Positions 1-8,920 of a stretch of DNA of 64,000 nucleotides are shown piece after piece. The translations under genes were made by a program, and so were the position numbers. Under the pieces are notes generated by a model. The model did not search any database. It saw nothing but the letters and a program-made list of their open reading frames with translations, and was not told where the DNA came from. The stretch covers positions 3,553 through 67,552 of the forward strand of contig DAOPYA010000008.1 in the NCBI GenBank assembly GCA_035352635.1, in the 5' to 3' direction. This DNA comes from Rifleibacterium sp035352635. Its GTDB lineage: Bacteria > Muiribacteriota > Ozemobacteria > Ozemobacterales > Ozemobacteraceae. Numbering within the stretch: the first letter of the stretch is position 1; every line of letters begins with the position of its first letter.

Positions 1-1
1 T

Positions 2-508
2 CTTGACCGCGGCCTGATTTCGGAAGCGGCCAGCGAGCTGAATTACATCATTAACAATGCTCCGGAAACCACCATGGTGTCGAGGCAATCAAGAAATCTG
101 CTGCTGCGGGTTCGCCAGCAGATGGAAGCGAAGAGTTCACAGAAAGCCGAAACACACCGTGATATGGGCAAGGATTTTTTCAGATCGGGGCAGTATGCGC
201 TTGCCGAAACAGAATTCAACAAGGCTCTGAGCCTCGACCCCGAAAGCGCTGAAGTCCACAAGGACATAGCTCTGCTCTGCTACAATCAGGGCCGTTATCA
301 GGATGCTTACGACAAGAGCAAGAAAGCCATCGCTCTCGACCGCACCATGAAAGAAGCTTATGTGGTGCTGGCTTCGCTGTATGCGAGAAAAGGCCGCCCC
401 GATGACGCGGTTCGCACCCTGAAGATGGTCAAAGAAGTCTCGACCAGGCGCGATGCGGTTGATGAACTGGCTGAGAAGATGCTGGCCTCACTCTCACCTG
501 ATTATTGA
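2..508 (+). CDS. TPR-repeat protein, C-terminal part (5' end outside window)
   Basis: The reading frame is open from the first bases of the window to a TGA at 506-508, so this is the last ~168 residues of a longer protein. It contains at least two tetratricopeptide units, seen as the paired-helix pattern A-x-x-x-F-N-K-A-L-x-L-D-P followed by Y-x-D-A-Y-D-K-S-K-K-A-I-A-L-D, and a third degenerate unit near the end. TPR arrays are protein-protein interaction scaffolds; nothing here gives a specific partner. The stop codon lies just before the pgeF start, so the two genes are probably cotranscribed. An internal ATG at 74 is not needed because the frame continues upstream of it. Confidence 0.75.
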   Translation, partial: LDRGLISEAASELNYIINNAPETTMVSRQSRNLLLRVRQQMEAKSSQKAETHRDMGKDFFRSGQYALAETEFNKALSLDPESAEVHKDIALLCYNQGRYQDAYDKSKKAIALDRTMKEAYVVLASLYARKGRPDDAVRTLKMVKEVSTRRDAVDELAEKMLASLSPDY

Positions 509-513
509 TTTTT

Positions 514-1224
514 ATGAAGCTTTTTCACGACAACAATATTATCGCAGCTTTTTCTGATGCCGGTGACGGCGATCTTGCATTGTATAAAATGCCTGACGAG
601 CAGGTTAAATTGCTTTGGAACAGCCTGCCGGTTGTCGGGCAATACGACCTGGCTTTGCCGACCTACGGGCACCAGGTTCACGAGGCCAGGATTATGCCGG
701 TTGAAGCCGATACGGCCAGTCTGCTGGCCGGTGAAGCTGACGGGGTAATCACTGGTCTTACTGACCGACCGGTCGGGGTATTTTCTGCCGATTGTCTGCC
801 GCTGCTTATTTATGCCGACGAGGCGGTGGCGGCTGTGCATGCCGGTTGGCGCAGCACCTGTCTCAATATTGCTGGGCAGGCCGTTTCGCAGTTTTCCGCG
901 CAATATGGCATTGCTGCTGCGGCTTTGCGGGTTTATATCGGACCCTGTATCGGCAAATGCTGTCTCGAAATGGGAGACGAAGTTTTTGAGCAGTTTGTGG
1001 CTGTTGACCGGCAATGGCAACAGTTCTTCGTGCGGCGGGGTCGCTGGCATCTTAACATGCGGGCGTTGAATCGCTGGCAGCTCCAACAGGCCGGTGTGCT
1101 GCCCGATAAAATCGTTGATTATGACAAGTGCACCTTCTGCCGGGAGGGTGAATATTTTTCGTTCAGGCGGCAGCGACAGCATAATGGCAGCATGTTTTCT
1201 TTTGTGGTGCGGCTTAATAATTAA
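514..1224 (+). CDS. pgeF: Purine nucleoside phosphorylase / laccase-domain protein (PgeF/YfiH family)
   Basis: A 236-residue protein of the former DUF152 'polyphenol oxidoreductase laccase' family. Members act on purine nucleosides as a zinc enzyme and, in E. coli, clear misincorporated L-Ser from peptidoglycan precursors. The metal and catalytic signature is visible: HQVH at residues 53-56, SADCLP with Cys94, and AVHAGWRST with His109, followed by GPCIGKCCLE and the C-terminal CTFCREGEYFSFRRQ block. Length matches the family (about 240-250). The ATG at 514 is preferred; an in-frame TTG at 505 would overlap the upstream stop. No strong Shine-Dalgarno is seen, which suggests coupling to the TPR gene upstream. 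The family call is firm; which activity dominates here is not readable from sequence. Confidence 0.9.
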   Translation: MKLFHDNNIIAAFSDAGDGDLALYKMPDEQVKLLWNSLPVVGQYDLALPTYGHQVHEARIMPVEADTASLLAGEADGVITGLTDRPVGVFSADCLPLLIYADEAVAAVHAGWRSTCLNIAGQAVSQFSAQYGIAAAALRVYIGPCIGKCCLEMGDEVFEQFVAVDRQWQQFFVRRGRWHLNMRALNRWQLQQAGVLPDKIVDYDKCTFCREGEYFSFRRQRQHNGSMFSFVVRLNN

Positions 1225-1301
1225 AAAGCTAATTACTTTCTGCACCTTTGACGATGATAGAAATGAAATTTTGTCAATTGCTCTGAAAAGGAGATTACTT
1301 T

Positions 1302-3254
1302 ATGTGGAAAAAAGTTGTGCCCAGAAAAGCCGGGCGAAACTTCATGGCAGTTGCCTTGCTGCTCATGATTTTCAGCTTGTTCGGCTGCACCACTGGAACA
1401 AAGAAGGATCCGGGTCTGACTGACTATGAAGCCCCGAATATCCCGCAGAACGTTACCGGCAGCGGTAAGGAACGAGCCTGCTATATAGGCTGGTCTGCCA
1501 ATACCGAAGCCGATCTGGTTGGTTACAAGCTTTATCGTTCGACGAGTTCGGGTGGGCCATTCACCCTGATTGCCACCATCGGCAACCAGGCAGCCCCTTC
1601 CTATCTCGACAACGATCAGCAGAATGGTCTGGTCAATGACCAGTATTATTTCTACAAGATCTCGGCTTTCGATACGCAGGGCAAAGAGTCGGATTTGTCT
1701 CGCACCAATGCCATTCAACTGCGGGCCGGGTTGCCTGCCGAAGAAAGACCGCCCAGGGTCGTCAATATCAAGGCCAGAGCTTCTACCGAAGCAGTATACG
1801 TCGCCTGGGACAAAGTAACCTCCAGAAATATAAAAGGCTATAATATTTATCGTGGTCTCAGCACCAGTGCCGGCGGCGTTACCTGGGTATCTTCCGTTCC
1901 CCAGGATACACCGGGTTTTGTTGATTCTTCGATCAGCAAATCATCTGCCGAACAGTATACCTACATTGTGCGTTCATTTAATGAAAACTATACCGAGAGC
2001 GAAAACTCTGACCCGGTGCAGGTGACTCTGAAATCGGGTGACGACACTATTCCTACCTCGCCATTCAATCTGTCAGTCAGTAATGATGTTGACCCGGTCA
2101 TCAGCTGGAGTAAGCCGACCGTTAACGAAGATGGTTCGAATATTTTCCAGGGTCTTAACCCGACCCTCGATCTTGACAGCTATCTAATTTTCCGCGCCAA
2201 TTCGAATGACGGGCTGTTCTCGCTGATCGGTATCGTTGAAGACAACGGCACCGCCAACCTGACCCAGAGCTTTAAAGACATCAACGGCACTTCATACAAT
2301 CTCTTTGTGCTGCGAGTGCTCGATCGCAATGGCAACGTCAGCAAGATGAGTTCGATTACCACTCAGGCTTCCGATGCCGATATTCCGACGGTGCCCGCCA
2401 ATGTTAAGGCCTGGTCATCGAGTGCAACTGAATCAGGTATCAAGCTGGCCTGGGATTCAAGCAAGAATGCCGTCAGCTACAACGTATATTTCTCGACGGT
2501 TGCTGATGGTGGTTACACCAAAATGCTTACCGGTCAGCCACAGTGGAACGAAGCATCAGCCTACGTTATCAATGCTTACCCGAGTTCTTATAATCAGAAC
2601 CCTGATAAGAAGGGCACTAAGCTTGAGTTTGGTATTCCCTATTTCTTTAAGGTTTCTGCCGTAAGCTCATCTGGCAAGGAAAGTGAACTCAGCCCCTATG
2701 TCAAGGCTTACCCGGGCGGTATGTTTGTGGCGATTCTCGAAGGTGAAAACCCGAACTGGGAATTTGACGATGTGGCCAATGACAACCTGAACCATTTCTA
2801 TGTTGTCTATACCTCGAAAGATTACCCGAAGGTTGATTACTACTCTGGTGCTGGTGTGGCTCTGCTGGTGCCTTCTACTGTTGGTGTGCCAGGCAGTGGC
2901 GACCAGTTCAGATATGGTTCGGGCAACCTCTTTTCGTCAGACTATTTCAGATTGCCGGCTCCCACCACGGGTGCTTATCGTTATAACGTTCTTGCCTATT
3001 ATTATCCGCACACTTCGAGCGGCAACTGGCGGGTGTCGATTCGAGAGAACGGGATTCTGAACGCAACCCTTCTCGAGAAGGATATCAGTGGTTATAGCTC
3101 GATCAACAAGACCAGAACTGTGGTTTCTTTGGGGCAGATTCAGGTCAACGGTGGCCTCTCGGGCATCGATATTGATCTGACTGCGATCAGTGCAGGTTCT
3201 GGTGGCAGCGCGACCCTGTTCTTTGATGGTCTGGTATTTGTAAGAGTGCAGTAA
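1302..3254 (+). CDS. Lipoprotein with fibronectin type III repeats
   Basis: A 650-residue exported protein. The N-terminus has basic residues, a hydrophobic stretch and a lipobox ending SLFGC with Cys29 as the lipidated residue. After that come about four fibronectin type III-like units at roughly residues 45-135, 150-243, 250-355 and 365-468. Each carries the family pattern of a W near strand B and Y-x-I/V-Y-R/F-S, such as VGYKLYRSTSSGG, KGYNIYRGLSTS and SYNVYFSTVADGG. The last ~180 residues, rich in Y, G and S, form a separate unrecognised domain. An AAAGGAG ribosome site lies 7-8 bases before the ATG. FN3 lipoproteins usually sit on the cell surface and bind polymers or partner proteins; the ligand is unknown. 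A strong terminator follows. Confidence 0.8.
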   Translation: MWKKVVPRKAGRNFMAVALLLMIFSLFGCTTGTKKDPGLTDYEAPNIPQNVTGSGKERACYIGWSANTEADLVGYKLYRSTSSGGPFTLIATIGNQAAPSYLDNDQQNGLVNDQYYFYKISAFDTQGKESDLSRTNAIQLRAGLPAEERPPRVVNIKARASTEAVYVAWDKVTSRNIKGYNIYRGLSTSAGGVTWVSSVPQDTPGFVDSSISKSSAEQYTYIVRSFNENYTESENSDPVQVTLKSGDDTIPTSPFNLSVSNDVDPVISWSKPTVNEDGSNIFQGLNPTLDLDSYLIFRANSNDGLFSLIGIVEDNGTANLTQSFKDINGTSYNLFVLRVLDRNGNVSKMSSITTQASDADIPTVPANVKAWSSSATESGIKLAWDSSKNAVSYNVYFSTVADGGYTKMLTGQPQWNEASAYVINAYPSSYNQNPDKKGTKLEFGIPYFFKVSAVSSSGKESELSPYVKAYPGGMFVAILEGENPNWEFDDVANDNLNHFYVVYTSKDYPKVDYYSGAGVALLVPSTVGVPGSGDQFRYGSGNLFSSDYFRLPAPTTGAYRYNVLAYYYPHTSSGNWRVSIRENGILNATLLEKDISGYSSINKTRTVVSLGQIQVNGGLSGIDIDLTAISAGSGGSATLFFDGLVFVRVQ

Positions 3255-3275
3255 TTAGCTGCTGAAGCTTTAAGC

Positions 3276-3310
3276 GCCGCCGGTCAACTCAGGTTGACCG
3301 GCGGCTTTTA
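3276..3310 (+). terminator. Intrinsic terminator after FN3 lipoprotein
   Basis: A perfect 13-base-pair inverted repeat, GCCGCCGGTCAAC at 3276-3288 and its complement at 3293-3305, closes a four-base TCAG loop and is followed by TTTTAATTT. It lies 21 bases after the stop of the FN3 lipoprotein and upstream of the next promoter. Confidence 0.93.
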
Positions 3311-3328
3311 ATTTGCCTTTAACTTTGA

Positions 3329-3357
3329 TTGAATTCCGATTTTTACAATGTTATAAT
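3329..3357 (+). promoter_or_regulatory. Sigma70-type promoter for the SurA/PrsA-like gene
   Basis: TTGAAT at 3329-3334 and a perfect TATAAT at 3352-3357 are separated by 17 bases. Transcription would start near 3364, giving a leader of about 25 bases before the ATG at 3389. Its position directly after the terminator supports a new transcription unit. Confidence 0.75.
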
Positions 3358-3388
3358 CTTACCGCATTTAAAATTAAGCGGAGGCAAT

Positions 3389-5149
3389 ATGTATCTGAAA
3401 CAGCAGCGCTCAAGCGCTTTGTTTATTTTTCTTTTTCTTCTCGCGACTTTCGTCGCCCCTTCATACGCCCAGGAAACCCCGGCAACCCCGGCCCCGGCAG
3501 CAGTTGAACCCGCAACTCCAGTCGTAGTTGAACCCGCAGCACCTGCCGCAGCAGCTCTTCCTGTTGTTGCTGCGCCCGTCGCCAAGGGCAACCCCGAAGA
3601 TGTTCTCGCTGAAGTTGGCACTGATAAAGTTACCCGCGCCCAATATGATAAAGAACTTGCTGGTGTGGTTGCTAATTCGAGGCCCGAAGCGGTTGCCAGA
3701 TTCGCGACTCCCGATGGTCGCCAGGAATTTCTCACCCAGATGGTTGAAGTTAACGTTCTGCAGAAAAAAGCTGAACAGATGGGTTTGAACAAGGGCGAAG
3801 ATTACGACAAAAACTTCAAGGAAATGGCAACCTTCAGACTGGCAGCTGAAAGCATGAACAAGACTGTCAATGCCGTTGAAATTAAAGACGAAGAATTAAA
3901 AAGTCATTACGACAAGAACCAGACCAGTTATGTTGACCCGGTTCAATATCATCTTTTCCAGATGTCGGTTAAATCTGCCGATAAAGCGGCCGAAGTTAAA
4001 AAGCAGCTCGACGCCGGCAAATCTTTCGTTGAACTGGCAAAAGCCGAATCGATTGATGATGCCAAAGATAACGGCGGCGACAAGGGCTTTGTTGCAGAAA
4101 CCCAGCTTGAACCCGAAATCCTTGGCGCTCTCAAGGCTTTGCAGGCTGATAAAGTTTCAGGGCCGATCAAGATCGACGAAGATCTTTATATTCTCGCCAA
4201 ATACAGCGAAAAGAAGGAAGGCGGCGTCAAGGCTTTTGACAGTGTTTCCGCCCAGATCCGCCGCGAACTTTCCAGCCAGAAGCAGCAGGATGCCTACAAA
4301 GCTGAGCTTGAAAAAATGAAGAAGGAAGTTACCTTCGTGTTGAACGCTTCTGCTGCAGAATCACTGCGCAAAGAAGCCTTAACTGATGCCGAAAAAGATG
4401 CCGTGCTCTTTAAAATCGGCAACAAAGAATTCAAAGTAGCTGAGTTTGATGCTGAATTGCAGCAGGTTCCGTCGATTCTCAGACCCCAGATTCTTGGCGG
4501 TGAAGGTCTTAATGATTTCCTTGAACGCTTCTACTCAAGACATCTTGCCGCAGCCTGCGCTGAAAAGAATTTCGCAGCATTATCGCAGCAGTTCCCCGAT
4601 GTTATCAGTGATGTTGCACGCCGCACCATGATTCACAAGCTCCTGTCAGACAAACTTGACGGCATTCAGATAGACGACAAGGCCATTGATGAATTTTATC
4701 AGAAGAATCTGGCCCAGTTCGCTGTTCCGGCTCAGATCAAGGCGCACCATATTCTCGTAAAAGAAGAAGCTGAAGCCAAAGAACTGTTTGCCACCCTCGA
4801 AAAAGACCCGGCAAGATTTTCTGATCTGGCCCGCGAAAAATCGACCTGCCCATCCGGCAAAGAAGGCGGCGACCTTGGCGCTTTCGGCGAAGGCCAGATG
4901 GTTCCAGAATTTGACGCAGCCTGCAAAACTGCCGAAATCGGCAAACTCGTTGGCCCGGTTAAAACCCAGTTCGGTTACCATATCATCAGGGTTGATGAAC
5001 GTCAGCCGGCCGGCAACAAGAAACTCGAAGAAGTTAAAGAACAGATTCGTGGCCACCTGTTGCCCCAGAAGCAGAGAGAAGCCTTCGAGGCTTATGTCGA
5101 AGAGCTCAAGAAGGAATTCGGCGTAAAATTACACCAGGAAAAACTCTAA
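3389..5149 (+). CDS. Periplasmic peptidyl-prolyl isomerase/chaperone, SurA/PrsA type, two parvulin domains
   Basis: A 586-residue exported foldase that should assist folding of secreted or outer-membrane proteins. The ATG at 3389 is chosen because GGAGG lies 4-8 bases upstream and the protein then starts with a signal peptide ending SYA-QE near residue 27. A Pro/Ala-rich linker follows (residues ~28-65). There are two copies of a SurA_N-like plus parvulin module. The first parvulin domain (~184-270) is diverged. The second (~450-535) is canonical, with AHHILVK, FSDLAREKSTCPS, GGDLGAFGEGQMVPEF and FGYHIIRVDE. An in-frame ATG 60 bases upstream gives an unlikely N-terminus. It precedes rny but a hairpin separates the two genes. 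Function in outer-membrane biogenesis is inferred from the family. Confidence 0.88.
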   Translation: MYLKQQRSSALFIFLFLLATFVAPSYAQETPATPAPAAVEPATPVVVEPAAPAAAALPVVAAPVAKGNPEDVLAEVGTDKVTRAQYDKELAGVVANSRPEAVARFATPDGRQEFLTQMVEVNVLQKKAEQMGLNKGEDYDKNFKEMATFRLAAESMNKTVNAVEIKDEELKSHYDKNQTSYVDPVQYHLFQMSVKSADKAAEVKKQLDAGKSFVELAKAESIDDAKDNGGDKGFVAETQLEPEILGALKALQADKVSGPIKIDEDLYILAKYSEKKEGGVKAFDSVSAQIRRELSSQKQQDAYKAELEKMKKEVTFVLNASAAESLRKEALTDAEKDAVLFKIGNKEFKVAEFDAELQQVPSILRPQILGGEGLNDFLERFYSRHLAAACAEKNFAALSQQFPDVISDVARRTMIHKLLSDKLDGIQIDDKAIDEFYQKNLAQFAVPAQIKAHHILVKEEAEAKELFATLEKDPARFSDLAREKSTCPSGKEGGDLGAFGEGQMVPEFDAACKTAEIGKLVGPVKTQFGYHIIRVDERQPAGNKKLEEVKEQIRGHLLPQKQREAFEAYVEELKKEFGVKLHQEKL

Positions 5150-5167
5150 TTCATGCAGAAACCGTCC

Positions 5168-5192
5168 TTGACAGACCTTAAGGGCCTGTCAA
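5168..5192 (+). other. Hairpin in the leader between the isomerase gene and rny
   Basis: TTGACAG at 5168-5174 pairs with CTGTCAA at 5186-5192 and encloses the palindrome CCTTAAGG at 5176-5183. It is followed by A's rather than T's, so it is not a standard terminator for the plus strand. It lies ~33 bases before the rny start and could be an mRNA structure or processing site. Confidence 0.45.
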
Positions 5193-5224
5193 AAAAATTA
5201 CCCCCTGATTCCAACGGAGGAACC

Positions 5225-6772
5225 ATGCAATACCTGTTATATCTTATATTTGCAGGTGTGGGTGCCCTCATCGCTTATTTCGCCTTTAATCACCAGACCA
5301 AAAAGAACGGTGACAGTATTCTTGCGACCGCAAGAAAGCAGGAAAAGGAAATTCTTGATGAAGCCCGCGCTGCCGCGCAGAATGAGCTGCTATCAGCTCA
5401 GAAAAAAGCCAAGGAAATTAAAGAAAAGGAACTGAACGAAAAGAAAAACTCGGATCGTGAGATCCAGAAACGGCGCCAGGAAATCGAAAAGCTCGAAACA
5501 CACCTGACTGCCCGCCTTGAAAAGGTTGATGCCCGTGCGGACACTCTCGAAAAGCGTGCTGACCTGCTCCGCGATAAAGAAGGCGAGCTCGACAAACTGA
5601 AAAAAGACAGCCTCGACCTGATCGATCAGCAGAAGAAAGAACTCGAACGAGTCGCCGGTCTGACGCCTGCCCAGGCCAAAGAGCAGCTCATGAAAAAGAT
5701 TGAAGACGAGCTGCAATATGAAATCGCCCTCAAGGTCAACGAAGCCGAACAGAAGATCAAGAGCTCATCTGACAAGAAATCTCGCGAAATTCTCGCAACC
5801 TCGATTCAGCGTTGTGCCACCGACCATACCATTGACCCGATCGTCACGGTTGTTGAATTGCCCAGCGAAGAAATGAAGGGCCGCATTATCGGTCGTGAAG
5901 GCCGCAATATCAGAGCCTTCGAGAACCTGACCGGGGTTGACGTCATCATCGACGACACACCCGAAGCGGTTGTTCTTTCGTCTTTCGACCCGATCAAACG
6001 TGAAGTAGCCCGTGTTACCCTCGAGAACCTCACCCTCGACGGGCGCATTCACCCGGCCAAGATTGAAGAACTCTACGAAAAGGCCCAGAAAGAAGTGCAT
6101 CTGCGCATCAAAGAAGCCGGCGAACAGACCATGCTGGCCCTTGGCATTCAGAGCATTCACCAGGAACTCGTTGAAATCGTCGGGCGTCTGAATTACCGCA
6201 CTTCTTACGGTCAGAACGTTCTGCAGCATTCAATCGAAGTGGCCAATCTCGCCAGCAATCTTGCGGCTGAAATCGGTGCTGACATTCAGCTGGCCCGTCG
6301 TGCCGGCCTGTTGCACGATATCGGCAAGGTTATCGAGAGCGACGAAGGCAATCATGCCAAGCTCGGCGCTGATTTTGCACGCAAATACCAGGAATCCGCA
6401 AAGGTAGTCAACGCCATCGGTGCCCACCACGAAGATGTGCCGTTCGAAACTCCCGAAGCAGTTCTGATCGCTGCCGCTGATGCTATCTCCGCATCAAGAC
6501 GTGGTGCAAGAAGTGAATCTCTTGAAGCTTATATCAAGCGTCTTGTTGATCTTGAAACAATCGCCAAGAGTTTCAAGGGTGTTTCGTCTGCCTATGCGAT
6601 TCAGGCCGGCCGCGAAATTCGCGTTATGGTTACCCCTGAAGAGATTGACGATATTTCTGCTCCGAAGGTTTGCCGTGACATTGTCAAGAAAATCGAAAAC
6701 GACATGGAATACCCGGGTCAGGTTAAAGTTGTGCTGATCCGCGAAACCAGAAGCGTTGAAGTTGCTCATTGA
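5225..6772 (+). CDS. rny: Ribonuclease Y
   Basis: A 515-residue membrane-anchored endoribonuclease that starts mRNA decay. The domain order is the family standard. A single N-terminal membrane helix (~2-20) is followed by a long Lys/Glu-rich coiled coil (~25-180). Next is a KH RNA-binding domain around residue 208 with GRIIGREGRNIRAFE, then an HD phosphohydrolase domain (~330-425) with LLHDIGK, GAHHEDV and AAADAISASRRGAR. Length matches B. subtilis RNase Y (about 520). The ATG at 5225 has GGAGG directly upstream; an earlier in-frame ATG at 5153 would hide the membrane anchor. It is followed by ymdB, as in many Firmicutes. Confidence 0.97.
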   Translation: MQYLLYLIFAGVGALIAYFAFNHQTKKNGDSILATARKQEKEILDEARAAAQNELLSAQKKAKEIKEKELNEKKNSDREIQKRRQEIEKLETHLTARLEKVDARADTLEKRADLLRDKEGELDKLKKDSLDLIDQQKKELERVAGLTPAQAKEQLMKKIEDELQYEIALKVNEAEQKIKSSSDKKSREILATSIQRCATDHTIDPIVTVVELPSEEMKGRIIGREGRNIRAFENLTGVDVIIDDTPEAVVLSSFDPIKREVARVTLENLTLDGRIHPAKIEELYEKAQKEVHLRIKEAGEQTMLALGIQSIHQELVEIVGRLNYRTSYGQNVLQHSIEVANLASNLAAEIGADIQLARRAGLLHDIGKVIESDEGNHAKLGADFARKYQESAKVVNAIGAHHEDVPFETPEAVLIAAADAISASRRGARSESLEAYIKRLVDLETIAKSFKGVSSAYAIQAGREIRVMVTPEEIDDISAPKVCRDIVKKIENDMEYPGQVKVVLIRETRSVEVAH

Positions 6773-6814
6773 TCGATTAGCGATAAGCAAGTCTAACCTT
6801 GAACTGACATATTG

Positions 6815-6840
6815 ACTGCCCCGGGCCTCCCCGGGGCAGT
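6815..6840 (+). terminator. GC-rich hairpin between rny and ymdB
   Basis: ACTGCCCCGGG at 6815-6825 pairs perfectly with 6830-6840 around a CCTC loop. No T-run follows, so it may act as a leaky terminator or as a 3' stabiliser of the rny message rather than a full stop; it ends 14 bases before ymdB. Confidence 0.55.
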
Positions 6841-6854
6841 CTCATAAATGCACT

Positions 6855-7637
6855 ATGAAAATTCTCATGATCGGCGATATTTATGGCAAGACAGGGCGCG
6901 ATGCCCTGCAGAATCTTCTGCCTGAGTTGCAGGCACGCTATCAGCCTGACTGGGTAATCGCCAACGGTGAAAATGTTACGGCCGGCAACGGTTTGTCAGC
7001 CAAGCATGCCAATTTTATCAAAGCCTGTGGGGTTGACATAATTACTACGGGCAATCATATTTTTTCACGCCCGGAATGGCCTGAATTATTGACCCGAAAC
7101 GACTTTATTCTCAGACCGCACAACATTACGGCGGCGACGGTTGGTAGCGGCGTCAGGGTTTTTCACAAGCCCAAAGTTGGCGATCTGGCGGTAATCAATC
7201 TTGCCGGGCGGGTCTTCATGGATCACGCCGATTGCCCGTTTGCGATATTTGATCAACTGCATGCCGGGTTGCCCGGGTCGATGCCGTTGGTTGTTGACCT
7301 GCATGCCGAGGCAACTTCAGAAAAGCTGGCATTCTTCTGGCATGTGAACGGGCGTGCCACGGTAGCCTACGGCACCCACACGCACGTGCAGACCTCTGAT
7401 GAACGGTTACTTCCCGATGGCAATACGGCGGTCATAACTGATATCGGCATGACCGGTGCCGTTGACGGCGTCATTGGCGTTGATCGGCATACGGTTACCG
7501 GTCGATTTATCAGTGGTTTTTCTGACAAATTCCTCTGCGCCCCGCCCCCGGGAAAAGTTGAGGGCATCGTGGTCGAGTCAGATGAGAAGGGCCGGGCGAC
7601 CAGTATTGAGCGGTTCAGGCTGTTCGAAAAAAACTGA
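6855..7637 (+). CDS. ymdB: YmdB-family metallophosphoesterase (2',3'-cyclic-nucleotide phosphodiesterase)
   Basis: A 260-residue member of the TIGR00282 calcineurin-like family. B. subtilis YmdB hydrolyses cyclic nucleotides and influences the switch between motility and biofilm. All metal ligands of the family are present at the expected positions: Asp8 in MIGDIYGKTGR, Glu39 and Asn40 in ANGENVTAGNGLS, Asn67 and His68 in TTGNHIF, His150 in VDLHAEATSEK, and His175 and His177 in GTHTHVQTSD. The C-terminal ITDIGMTGAVDGVIG block is also conserved. It follows rny across a short gap holding a hairpin, the same gene order found in Firmicutes. The converging thioredoxin-like gene ends five bases downstream. 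Confidence 0.95.
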   Translation: MKILMIGDIYGKTGRDALQNLLPELQARYQPDWVIANGENVTAGNGLSAKHANFIKACGVDIITTGNHIFSRPEWPELLTRNDFILRPHNITAATVGSGVRVFHKPKVGDLAVINLAGRVFMDHADCPFAIFDQLHAGLPGSMPLVVDLHAEATSEKLAFFWHVNGRATVAYGTHTHVQTSDERLLPDGNTAVITDIGMTGAVDGVIGVDRHTVTGRFISGFSDKFLCAPPPGKVEGIVVESDEKGRATSIERFRLFEKN

Positions 7638-7642
7638 CCAGC

Positions 7643-8011
7643 TCAGGGCTTTGCGGCATCAGATGCAGCAGGTGCACCCCGGCGGGTCTGCTCAATTATG
7701 TGCTTGATATAGGCCGTAAGAAAATCTTCGGCCTGGTAACCATGCAGATGCTCAACCAGCTCGCCTTCAGCATAAACCAGGGTGGCGGGCAGGGTTCTGA
7801 CTTGCAGATGGTCAGCGAGATCGGCCTGCTGATCGACATCGATAGTCTCGATAAGCACCCGGTCGCCGAACTCTTGGGTTAGCTTAATTACAAGAGGTTT
7901 CTGTAATGCGCATGGTCGGCACCATTCAGCGGTAAAAACAAGCATTGCCGGCGTTTTTTTTTCGATTATTTCTTGAGCAAAATTTGCCAGACTGATCATC
8001 CGTGCCCCCAT
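7643..8011 (-). CDS. Thioredoxin-like protein
   Basis: A 122-residue cytosolic thioredoxin fold. The active site is WCRPC (Cys31, Cys34) in the usual context LVFTAEWCRPC, and the cis-proline loop is RTLPATLV with Pro76, so the redox centre is intact. The active-site dipeptide is Arg-Pro rather than Gly-Pro, a change that normally shifts redox potential. The C-terminal tail after residue ~108 is extended and disordered (Arg, Ala and Pro rich). Two starts are possible, 8011 and 7999; the second has a GGGGG run upstream and would give 118 residues. There is no signal peptide. It diverges from the gene at 8105 and converges on ymdB. Its partner reductase is not in the window. Confidence 0.85.
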   Translation of the reverse strand: MGARMISLANFAQEIIEKKTPAMLVFTAEWCRPCALQKPLVIKLTQEFGDRVLIETIDVDQQADLADHLQVRTLPATLVYAEGELVEHLHGYQAEDFLTAYIKHIIEQTRRGAPAASDAAKP

Positions 8012-8029
8012 CTTTCTGCTATTTTGAGT

Positions 8030-8058
8030 TTGTTAACTGGTGCAAGATACTGTATAAT
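8030..8058 (+). promoter_or_regulatory. Sigma70-type promoter for the 8105 gene run
   Basis: TTGTTA at 8030-8035 and a perfect TATAAT at 8053-8058 are spaced by 17 bases. The predicted transcript begins near 8065, 40 bases before the TTG start at 8105. The site lies in the divergent gap with the thioredoxin-like gene. Confidence 0.68.
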
Positions 8059-8104
8059 ACCAGACGGTCGGGCAAAAATCGACAGTAATATCCGGAGATC
8101 TGGG

Positions 8105-8920
8105 TTGAACCTTTTAAAATTGACCGAGTCTTTTCGCAAAATTTTTGCAAAGCAGGCTGCCATAGAACTGCCGGCCATCCCTGCGCCACTGCGAGAGCCG
8201 TGGTGTCACCCTGATTTTTATCTTGCTGTTGCCGGCAAAGGTATCGGGTCATGTTTTGCTTTTCAGATTCCCGAGGCCGCATCGGGCTTCCTGGCCGAAA
8301 AATCCTTTCCAGGTCATGATCTGATCTGGTTTGCAGGGTTGTATCAACAAGACTACCTCAGTGCTGTCAGCGTTTTCTTGCAGCAGGTCCAGCAGGAGCT
8401 GTTCCCTGAAAACGAAAACGCGCTGTTTGCAATTTCTTCTGACGTGCGCCGCAAATTTTTGCCAGATGAGCAGGCGGTCGGCTGGAAAATTTCGCTTGCC
8501 GGGGTTGAATGCGGAAGGATGACGGTTTACGCCGCTATACCCGGTTATTCAATACCTGATGGCACAGCGGTAATGGTCAATCTCAGCCTGAAAACCGTCG
8601 GTCGTCTGGCTGGCAATGCTGACGAGCCTGCTTTTGAATGGGCATCCGGAATTCCCGTCAGCCGCCTCGCGGTCTTGAATGCCTGGCAGAACCCGGTTGC
8701 CACCGGGTCGATTCAGCAGGTTAAAGAAATTCTTGACGCCATCAGTCTGCCAGCTTCGAATAGCCCCGAAGCCTGCCTTTGCAGGTTGCTCGAAATATTT
8801 GGGTTATATGCGCCGCTTATCAGAGCCGAAAAAGATCTGCAGCAGCTGGTTGCCGAGAAGCTTGGCGCGGCAGTTGAACTGGCCGGGGCCATGGTAGCCA
8901 GACCACCAGGGGCGGTATGA
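8105..8920 (+). CDS. Hypothetical protein, 271 residues
   Basis: I do not recognise this protein. The TTG at 8105 is chosen because GGAG lies seven bases upstream and a good promoter ends just before it; the frame is open further upstream but that part would lie across the promoter. The sequence has no signal peptide or membrane helix and alternates hydrophobic strands with Ala/Leu-rich helices, with the last ~70 residues mostly helical. It ends in an ATGA overlap with the LolA-like gene, so the two are probably translationally coupled. This placement hints at an envelope-related or regulatory role, but there is no direct evidence. Confidence 0.6.
   Translation: MNLLKLTESFRKIFAKQAAIELPAIPAPLREPWCHPDFYLAVAGKGIGSCFAFQIPEAASGFLAEKSFPGHDLIWFAGLYQQDYLSAVSVFLQQVQQELFPENENALFAISSDVRRKFLPDEQAVGWKISLAGVECGRMTVYAAIPGYSIPDGTAVMVNLSLKTVGRLAGNADEPAFEWASGIPVSRLAVLNAWQNPVATGSIQQVKEILDAISLPASNSPEACLCRLLEIFGLYAPLIRAEKDLQQLVAEKLGAAVELAGAMVARPPGAV

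Noticed and set aside
502..1245. Long open frame of 247 codons on the minus strand opposite pgeF
   Set aside because: It has no ribosome site or family motifs and mirrors the codon use of pgeF, whose catalytic motifs are clear.
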